NCBI RefSeq assembly: GCF_004363095.1
Contig: NZ_SNYO01000002.1
Span: 868,001-932,000, forward strand
DNA length: 64,000 bases
Source of the DNA: Actinomycetospora succinea
GTDB lineage: Bacteria > Actinomycetota > Actinomycetes > Mycobacteriales > Pseudonocardiaceae
Direction: 5' to 3'
The position numbers were made by a program, and so were the translations under genes. Below are positions 58,949 to 64,000 of this stretch, in pieces. How positions within the stretch are numbered: the stretch's first letter is position 1; the number at the start of each line of letters is the position of its first letter. Under the pieces are notes generated by a model that was not told the origin of the DNA, ran no database searches, and saw nothing but the letters and a program-made list of their open reading frames with translations.

Positions 58949-60314
58949 GGCGCAGGCGGGCGCCGGGCTCGTTCTCCACCACCCGGAGGTCCCCGCCGTG
59001 CGCCCGGGCGAGGGCGCGGGCGATCGGCAGGCCGAGCCCGGCGCCGCCGGCGTCGCGGGTGCGCGCGTCGTCGAGGCGCACGAGCCGGTCGAACACGCGT
59101 TCCCGGTCCGCCGCCGGGATGCCGGGCCCCTCGTCGACGACGTCGAGCACCGCCTGCGCGCCGTCGGTGCCGACCTCCAGGCGCACCGTCCCGTCGGCGG
59201 GACCGTGGCGACGGGCGTTCTCGAGGAGGTTGGCGAGGACCTGGGCGATCCGTGACGGGTCGCCCAGGACGCGGGTCGGCGGGCCCGCGACCAGCACCGT
59301 CAGCGCCGGCGCGAGCAGCCGGGTCCGCTCGGCCTCGGCGGCGGCGAGCTCGGCGAGGTCGACCTCGCGGCGGTCGAGCGGGGCGCCGTCCTCGATGCGG
59401 GCGAGCTCGAGCATGTCGGCGACGAGCGCCCCGGCCCGGCGGGTCTCGCGCACCAGGGTGGTGGCGATGCGCTCGCGCCGGGCGAGGTCGGCGTCGGGGT
59501 GGCGGACGAGCGACTCGGCGAGGGTCTGCACGCCGGTCACGGGGGTGCGCAGCTCGTGGGCGGCGTCGGAGAGGAAGCGCCGGGTGCGGGCCTCGGAGCT
59601 GCGGGCCTCGGCCGCCGCGTCCTCGGCGCGGAGCTGGGCGGTCTCGAGCGCGTCGAGCATCCCGTCGAAGGCGGCGGCGGTGCGGCCCAGCTCGGTGTCG
59701 GTGCGCTCGGGGTGCAGGCGACGGCCCCGGTCGCCGGCGGCGATGTCGTTGGCCAGCACCGTCATGTCGTCGAGGGGCCGCAGCGCCACGCGCACCACGG
59801 CGAGCAGCGCGACCGCGACGGCGCCGAGGCCGAGCGCCCCGACACCGATCATGACGACGCGCAGCCGGGCGAGGACCGCGACGTTCTCGCCGGGCTCCAC
59901 GGTGAGCACGAGCCGCGTGCCGTCCGGGACCCCGACGACGCGGGCCAGGTCGCGGGAGGCCCGGCCGGGCGGGCCGTGCCCGTCGCGCGGGGGCCGTCCG
60001 GGCAGGCCGGGGTCGTCGGTCGGCCCGACGACCCGCCGCCCCGAGGCGTCGAGCAAGACCGCCCGGATGCCCTGGCCGTCGACGGCGTCCACGAGCGACG
60101 CCCCGGTCGTCCCCGACGCGACGAGCAGGCCGGCGCGGGCCGCGCGGTCGTCGAGCCTGCTCTGCTGGTCGCGGCGCAGCTGGGCGTCGAGGGACAGGTC
60201 CACCGCGACGCCGATGACGACCAGCGCCAGCGCCACCACGAGCAGCACGAGCGCGGTGACCCGGAAGCGCAGCGAGCGCCCGGAGGTCCATCGCTCGCGC
60301 AGGGACGCGGTCAC
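58926..60314 (-). CDS. two-component sensor histidine kinase
   Basis: 462 residues. Two membrane helices (about 19-41 and 150-172) frame an outside loop of about 110 residues; HAMP linker; H-box DAAHELRTPVTGVQ; N-box LANLLENARRHGPADG; G1 DEGPGIP and G2 GGAGLGLPIARAL. OmpR-type partner (the regulator gene ends within its start, GTGA). The signal is not known. The outside loop has no recognised domain. Confidence 0.94.
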   Translation of the reverse strand: MTASLRERWTSGRSLRFRVTALVLLVVALALVVIGVAVDLSLDAQLRRDQQSRLDDRAARAGLLVASGTTGASLVDAVDGQGIRAVLLDASGRRVVGPTDDPGLPGRPPRDGHGPPGRASRDLARVVGVPDGTRLVLTVEPGENVAVLARLRVVMIGVGALGLGAVAVALLAVVRVALRPLDDMTVLANDIAAGDRGRRLHPERTDTELGRTAAAFDGMLDALETAQLRAEDAAAEARSSEARTRRFLSDAAHELRTPVTGVQTLAESLVRHPDADLARRERIATTLVRETRRAGALVADMLELARIEDGAPLDRREVDLAELAAAEAERTRLLAPALTVLVAGPPTRVLGDPSRIAQVLANLLENARRHGPADGTVRLEVGTDGAQAVLDVVDEGPGIPAADRERVFDRLVRLDDARTRDAGGAGLGLPIARALARAHGGDLRVVENEPGARLRLTLPAAR

Positions 60315-61003
60315 GCCCCCTCCCCCGGCCGCAGCGCGTACCCGAGGCCGCGGACGGTGTGCACGATCCGCGGCCCGTGCGCCTCGAGCTTGCGGCGCAG
60401 CGCGGACACGTGGACCTCGACGAGGTTCGGGTCGTAGGCGTCGTAGCCCCAGACCTGGGTGAGGATCTGGTTCTTCGTGACCGTCCGCCCGCGCTGCTCG
60501 ACGAGGTAGCGCAGCAGGCGCAGCTCGGTCGCGGTGAGGTCGAGGACGGCCCCGGCCCGGGTGGCCGTGCCCGCCTCGTCGTCGACCACGAGGTCGCCGA
60601 CCGTCATCGCCGTCGGCACCCGCCCCCGCCGGCGCAGCACCGCGCGCACCCGCGACACCAGCTCGGCGAGCAGGAACGGCTTAACGACGTAGTCGTCGGC
60701 GCCGCCGTCGAGGCCGTGCAGGCGGTCGGCGAGCGCGTCGCGGGCGGTGAGGAGCACGAGGCCGGCGTCGGTGCGGGCGCGCACGACCTCGAGCAGCGCG
60801 AAGCCGTCGCGGCCGGGCAGCATGACGTCGAGGACGACGAGGTCGGGCCGGAAGCCGTCGAGCAGCTCCTCGAGCCCCGTGCCGTCGCCGCGCCCGACCG
60901 CGCGGAAGCCCGCGTCGCCGAGCGCGTCGACCACCGACTCGCGGATCGCCGCCTCGTCCTCGACGACGACCACGCGGGCCGCCGTGCCCCAGGTACCGGT
61001 CAC
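60311..61003 (-). CDS. OmpR/PhoB-family response regulator
   Basis: 230 residues from GTG 61003 (AGGA 8 nt upstream). Receiver domain with acidic pair in VVVEDEAAI, phospho-acceptor D59 in LVVLDVMLPG and K108 in DYVVKPF; C-terminal winged helix with LLRYLVEQRGRTVTKNQIL and VEVHVSALRRKLE. Pairs with the downstream histidine kinase. It is divergent from the Pro/Gly-rich membrane protein (118 bp), a likely target. Confidence 0.95.
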   Translation of the reverse strand: MTGTWGTAARVVVVEDEAAIRESVVDALGDAGFRAVGRGDGTGLEELLDGFRPDLVVLDVMLPGRDGFALLEVVRARTDAGLVLLTARDALADRLHGLDGGADDYVVKPFLLAELVSRVRAVLRRRGRVPTAMTVGDLVVDDEAGTATRAGAVLDLTATELRLLRYLVEQRGRTVTKNQILTQVWGYDAYDPNLVEVHVSALRRKLEAHGPRIVHTVRGLGYALRPGEGA

Positions 61004-61121
61004 GCCCGAGATCCTGGCCCGTCGCTCCTGAACCGTCGCTGAAGACCCGGCCGGGTTCAGGTCGGGTTCAGGCCGCGTGCCCATCGTCGGTGGTCCCCGA
61101 GCAGGAAGTGGAGACACCACG

Positions 61122-61688
61122 ATGAGCGACACGACGCCGTCCGGCGCCACCGGCGAGGACCCGCCGACGCGTCCGACGAGCCCCGAGACGAGCACCGCGA
61201 GCCCCTCCGGTCCGCCGACCCGCTGGCAGCGCACGACCCGCCCGTCGGGCTGGACCCGGCGCACCGCCGTCGTCGTGTCCGGTGTCGTCGGCCTCGTGAT
61301 CGGCGTGCTGCTCACGGGCGCGGTGCTCGCGGCCACCGTCGGCGGCGGTGGGCACGGCCACGGGCCGCGCGGCGACGGGCCGCCGCGGGGCGGGCCGGGC
61401 ACGAGCGCCGAGGGGCGGGGTCCCGGCGGCGGGCCGGGCGGTCCGGGCGGTCCGGGGGGGCCCGGGCGGGGGTTCGAGCGCGGCGGCGCGTCCGGCCCGA
61501 TCGTCGTGCAGGTCCAGCCCGGCGCGACGGTGCAGGTGGCGCCGGGGGCGACGGTGCAGACCGTGCCCGGGGCGGCGCAGCCCGCGCAGCCCGCGCCCGC
61601 TCAGCCGACACAGCCGGCTCAGCCCGCTCAGCCCGCGCAGCCGGCGCCGGTCCAGCCCGCACCCGCCCAGCCCGGCGTCCCGGGCTGA
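61122..61688 (+). CDS. single-pass membrane protein with Gly/Pro/Gln-rich repeats
   Basis: 188 residues from ATG 61122. A disordered N-terminus, one membrane helix (TAVVVSGVVGLVIGVLLTGAV), then outside a GGPGGPGGPG run, a two-fold QPGATVQVAPGATVQ repeat and a tail of PAQPAQP units. No family. It is divergent from the response regulator. Such tails can span or bind the wall. Confidence 0.75.
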   Translation: MSDTTPSGATGEDPPTRPTSPETSTASPSGPPTRWQRTTRPSGWTRRTAVVVSGVVGLVIGVLLTGAVLAATVGGGGHGHGPRGDGPPRGGPGTSAEGRGPGGGPGGPGGPGGPGRGFERGGASGPIVVQVQPGATVQVAPGATVQTVPGAAQPAQPAPAQPTQPAQPAQPAQPAPVQPAPAQPGVPG

Positions 61689-61780
61689 CCCGTCCCGTCG
61701 AGCACGCTCGGTGTGGCAGCCGTCACTGCGGTGAGCACGATCGCTGTCGGTTGTCACGCCGGCGTGTGACGATGGCGAAC

Positions 61781-61870
61781 ATGTCCGACGCGGGTGTGGT
61801 CCTCGTGCGCCGCGCGCACGTGGATCTGCTCCGCGTCACCTCGGCCGGGTGTCGTCCACCCCGCCGCTGA
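61781..61870 (+). CDS. putative cysteine-attenuation leader peptide
   Basis: 29 residues from ATG 61781 (an in-frame ATG at 61772 would add MAN). The peptide has RRAHVDLLRVTSAGCRPPRR near its end; the pattern (R)HVDLxRxxSAxC is the one in short leader peptides found before sulfur-metabolism genes in many actinobacteria, where cysteine supply controls ribosome stalling. It lies 105 nt before a TauE/SafE sulfite-exporter-like gene, the right context. No ribosome site stands before it, so it may be leaderless. Recognition is by pattern and context. Confidence 0.78.
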   Translation: MSDAGVVLVRRAHVDLLRVTSAGCRPPRR

Positions 61871-61975
61871 CCGTCCCCTGTCGTCCGGTCGCGGGTCCAG
61901 CGCCCCGGCCGGGCCGCAACGTGCCCCGGTGTGCCGGTGCTCGGGCTCGCCCCTGCCCCACCACCGAGGAAACAC

Positions 61976-62890
61976 GTGCGCGCGTTCCTGCTCTTCGCCC
62001 TCGCCGGCCTCATCGCCCAGCTCGTCGACGGCTCCCTGGGCATGGCCTACGGCGTCACCTCGACGTCGGTCCTGCTCGCGGCGGGCACGGCGCCCGCCGT
62101 CGCCTCCGCCTCCGTCCACCTCGCCGAGGTCGGCACCACGCTCGCCTCCGGCGCGTCGCACTGGCGCTTCGGCAACGTCGACTGGCGCGTCGTCGGGATC
62201 CTCGCGATCCCCGGCGCGATCGGTGCGGTGCTCGGCGCCTACGTCCTGGTCAACATGACCGAGGACGCCGAGCCGTACATGGCCGGCATCCTGCTGCTGC
62301 TCGGCGTCTATGTGCTGCTGCGCTTCAGCTCGCGGGCCGTCGCCAAGCGCGTGGTCTCCGGCCCGCGGCCCGGCGGCAAGTTCCTCGGCCCGCTCGGCCT
62401 GGTCGCGGGCTTCCTCGACGCCTCCGGTGGCGGGGGCTGGGGCCCGGTGGCGACGTCCAGCCTGCTCGCGTCCGGGCGCCTCGAGCCGCGCAAGGTCGTC
62501 GGGTCGGTGGACACCTCGGAGTTCGTCGTCGCCCTCGCCGCGAGCATCGGCTTCCTGTTCACGCTCTCGCAGGAGGGCATCGACTACACGGTCGTGCTGG
62601 CCCTCATGGTCGGCGGCGTGATCGCGGCGCCGTTCGCGGCCTACATCGTGCGGCTGCTCGCGGCCCGCGTCCTGGGCACCGCGGCCGGCGGCCTGATCAT
62701 CCTGACGAACACGCGGACCCTGCTGAACGCGTTCGACGTGCCCACCGCCGTCGTCACCACGGTCCTCGTCGTGCTGGCGGTGCTCTGGGTCGCGGCGATC
62801 GTCGTCGCGGTGCGCAGCGCCCGCCGCGACCGCGCCGTCGCCGAGCCCAAGACCGTCGAGCAGGACGACGCCCCGGCCGCGCAGGCCTGA
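61976..62890 (+). CDS. TauE/SafE family sulfite exporter-like membrane protein (2)
   Basis: 304 residues from GTG 61976 (GAGGA 5 nt upstream). Eight or so helices with LIAQLVDGSLGMAYGVTSTS and LVAGFLDASGGGGWGPVATS, the TauE repeats of the branch often linked to sulfite or sulfur-compound export. The leader peptide upstream points to control by cysteine, i.e. sulfur status. It differs strongly from the copy at 56743. Confidence 0.92.
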   Translation: MRAFLLFALAGLIAQLVDGSLGMAYGVTSTSVLLAAGTAPAVASASVHLAEVGTTLASGASHWRFGNVDWRVVGILAIPGAIGAVLGAYVLVNMTEDAEPYMAGILLLLGVYVLLRFSSRAVAKRVVSGPRPGGKFLGPLGLVAGFLDASGGGGWGPVATSSLLASGRLEPRKVVGSVDTSEFVVALAASIGFLFTLSQEGIDYTVVLALMVGGVIAAPFAAYIVRLLAARVLGTAAGGLIILTNTRTLLNAFDVPTAVVTTVLVVLAVLWVAAIVVAVRSARRDRAVAEPKTVEQDDAPAAQA

Positions 62891-62920
62891 CGCGCTCAGC
62901 GTTCCGACGCGCCCGCGCCC

Positions 62921-62965
62921 GCCGTTCTGACGCGCCCGCCGTTCTGACGCGCCCGCCGTTCTGAG
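62921..62965. repeat. 17-bp tandem repeat, 2.6 copies
   Basis: GCCGTTCTGACGCGCCC at 62921-62937 and 62938-62954, and a partial copy to 62965; a diverged copy (GCGTTCCGACGCGCCC) lies at 62899-62914. Non-coding. Confidence 0.85.
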
Positions 62966-63014
62966 CGAAGGGCTCCTTCGGTCGATCTTGTCGAGCGAAG
63001 GAGCCCTTCGCTCA
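62962..63014. terminator. long perfect hairpin after the TauE/SafE gene
   Basis: 19-bp perfect stem: arms 62962-62980 (TGAGCGAAGGGCTCCTTCG) and 62996-63014, loop of 15. Each arm is itself partly self-complementary (CGAAGGgCTCCTTCG). Likely terminator. Confidence 0.7.
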
Positions 63015-63153
63015 CTCAACAGCGCTCTCGGGGTGGCGGGCGTGGAGATCACGGGCGACGTCACGCACCTCGCGGCGAGTCCGCGGTGCACCACGTCGCT
63101 CTTGATCTTCCGTGCCCACGACCCCGCGCGGCCCATACGCCCGGCGCGGTTCC

Positions 63154-63206
63154 GGCGAGGGGTTCCCCTCGCCTCTCTCTCCGAGCGAAGGTGCCCTTCG
63201 CTCGGA
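63154..63206. repeat. two adjacent short hairpins before the HAD gene
   Basis: GGCGAGGGGTTCCCCTCGCC (63154-63173) is a 9-bp stem with a TT loop. Then TCCGAGCGAAGG/CCTTCGCTCGGA arms with a TGC loop (63180-63206), 12 bp. The second shares GAGCGAAGG with the terminator at 62962-63014. Confidence 0.7.
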
Positions 63207-63236
63207 ACAGGACGCGCACTGAGCGATCATCGTGGC

Positions 63237-63965
63237 GTGCGCGCGCTGTTCGACCTCCCCGCCGCCTACCGCCCGTCCGTCGAGGACCGGGCGGCGCCGG
63301 TCCCGCCGATCGAGGCGGTGCTCTGCGACTTCAGCAACACGCTCTTCCGCATGGTCCCGACCGACGAGTGGCTGCGGCGGATCGCCGACGACACCGGCCG
63401 CTCGCTCGACGATCCCGAGGCCGTGCTCGCCGCCCTCGACGCGGCGGCCGCCGAGCCCGAGGTGATCGCCGCGCAGGAGGGCCGCGACCTCGACGCCGGC
63501 GCCCACCGCCGGGCGATGCTGGCGTGGTTCTCGCGCGTGGACTACCTGCGAGGCATCGAGGACGCCGCCCAGGCACGTGTGGTCGCCGAGGACTCCTGGG
63601 TGCCCTACCCCGACACCGGCCCCTTCCTGGCGACGCTCGCCGACCGCGGCGTCCCGGTCGGCGTGGTCAGCGACATCGGCTGGGACATCCGCGACCACGC
63701 CCGCGCGGCCGGGCTCGCCGACCTCGTCGGGACCTGGGTGCTCTCCTGCGAGGAGGGCTGCGAGAAGCCGGCGCCGGAGCTCTTCCGCACGGCGTGCGCT
63801 CGGCTGGACGTCGACCCGCGCCGCACGCTCATGGTCGGCGACAACCCGCGGCGCGACGGCGGGGCGACGGCCGCCGGCCTGCGGGCGTTCCTGCTCGCGG
63901 GCGAGCAGCGGGAGCGCGAGCGCGGCCTCGCCGACGTGCTCGCGCTGCTCAGCCCACCCGCGTGA
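63237..63965 (+). CDS. HAD-superfamily hydrolase
   Basis: 242 residues from GTG 63237. Motif I AVLCDFSNTLFR has the nucleophile aspartate but serine where most have the second aspartate (general acid); motif II VGVVSDIGW, motif III lysine in CEEGCEKPAPELF, motif IV MVGDNPRRDG. A phosphatase of subfamily I with helical cap (about 30-120). The D-to-S change also occurs in other bacterial HADs and may slow or change activity. Confidence 0.88.
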   Translation: MRALFDLPAAYRPSVEDRAAPVPPIEAVLCDFSNTLFRMVPTDEWLRRIADDTGRSLDDPEAVLAALDAAAAEPEVIAAQEGRDLDAGAHRRAMLAWFSRVDYLRGIEDAAQARVVAEDSWVPYPDTGPFLATLADRGVPVGVVSDIGWDIRDHARAAGLADLVGTWVLSCEEGCEKPAPELFRTACARLDVDPRRTLMVGDNPRRDGGATAAGLRAFLLAGEQRERERGLADVLALLSPPA

Positions 63966-64000
63966 CGCCCGGCGCGACGAGCTCGCGCGCGACCGGCGCC
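63949..64000 (-). CDS. possible C-terminal end of a minus-strand gene, cut by the window edge
   Basis: From the edge the minus strand reads APVARELVAPGVTRVG and stops at 63949-63951. The peptide has normal composition for the organism and would overlap the HAD gene end by 17 nt, like several convergent pairs here. Seventeen codons are too few to prove a gene or name it. Confidence 0.3.
   Translation of the reverse strand, partial: APVARELVAPGVTRVG

Larger units (their letters stand above)
62891..63236. other. 346-bp intergenic region full of short repeats and hairpins
   Basis: No gene seen. It contains a 17-bp tandem repeat, a long terminator-like hairpin and two shorter hairpins (each listed separately), plus TGATCTTCCGTG at 63103. 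It separates the sulfite exporter-like gene from the HAD gene on the same strand. Confidence 0.6.

Noticed and set aside
1-64000. tRNA, rRNA, prophage or origin of replication
   Set aside because: No cloverleaf-like or rRNA sequence, no phage structural or integrase gene and no DnaA-box cluster recognised by eye; a covariance-model search would be needed to exclude small RNAs.

Overview
High-GC (about 74%) DNA with many GTG starts, dense 4-nt stop/start overlaps and actinobacterial families (PASTA-less Ser/Thr kinase with a beta-propeller, IniA/IniC-type dynamins, LuxR ATPase regulator, CPBP protease, FCD-type GntR). The gene content best fits a soil actinomycete of the Pseudonocardiales (Pseudonocardia or Actinomycetospora-like); this is an inference from protein style and no rRNA or marker gene is present to prove it. 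No transposase, phage, CRISPR or tRNA gene was seen.

Layout. 1-5.8 kb: end of a methyltransferase gene, a phosphotriesterase-like hydrolase coupled to an acyl-CoA synthetase, then a convergent lutABC lactate-oxidation operon. 5.9-19.5 kb: an envelope-stress block: a membrane Ser/Thr kinase with a seven-bladed YVTN propeller, a LuxR-type P-loop regulator, an Hsp70 nucleotide-binding domain on a membrane anchor, two dynamin-like GTPases arranged like mycobacterial iniA-iniC, and two unusual Pro/Asp/His-rich proteins. Three transcription units here begin with the same 20-21 nt inverted repeat (GTCATGAGYARC-N2/3-ACTACTC), which suggests one regulon, most simply controlled by the LuxR-type protein (IniR-like). 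19.6-24.5 kb: a flippase-like membrane protein and a three-gene catabolic operon (MetE-like, HMG-CoA lyase-like, aldehyde dehydrogenase). 24.5-30.5 kb: an Lrp regulator divergent from an AceE-type 2-oxoacid dehydrogenase E1, a lipase-maturation-factor-like protein and a phytoene-desaturase-like oxidoreductase.

30.5-38.1 kb: a GntR-controlled operon (fumarylacetoacetase-like, alpha/beta hydrolase, amidohydrolase), a ribbon-helix-helix/Fic (Doc) toxin-antitoxin pair with a palindromic operator, then an aminotransferase, an HxlR regulator with a palindrome in front of an NmrA-like reductase, and pxpA. 38.1-46.7 kb (minus strand): a flavin-dependent oxidoreductase and a tightly overlapping operon of a CoxL-type molybdenum hydroxylase, PxpB, PxpC, biotin carboxyl carrier protein and biotin carboxylase. 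The last four amount to a split urea-carboxylase-like enzyme. 47-54.4 kb: DUF1540 protein, a degenerate ABC-ATPase-like protein, a four-gene overlapping unit (Abhydrolase_9, CPBP protease, CorA, methyltransferase) and an amidase.

54.5-64 kb: a Ser-rich exported protein, YciO-type protein, a STAS anti-sigma antagonist, two TauE/SafE sulfite-exporter-like proteins, a DUF4333 protein, a PP2C phosphatase, a two-component system divergent from a Pro/Gly-rich membrane protein, and a HAD hydrolase. The second TauE/SafE gene follows a short ORF whose peptide has the HVDLLRVTSAGC pattern of actinobacterial cysteine-attenuation leader peptides. Two exact 50-bp palindromes with a common core (CACGTG-N-GTGATCT) sit between convergent genes.
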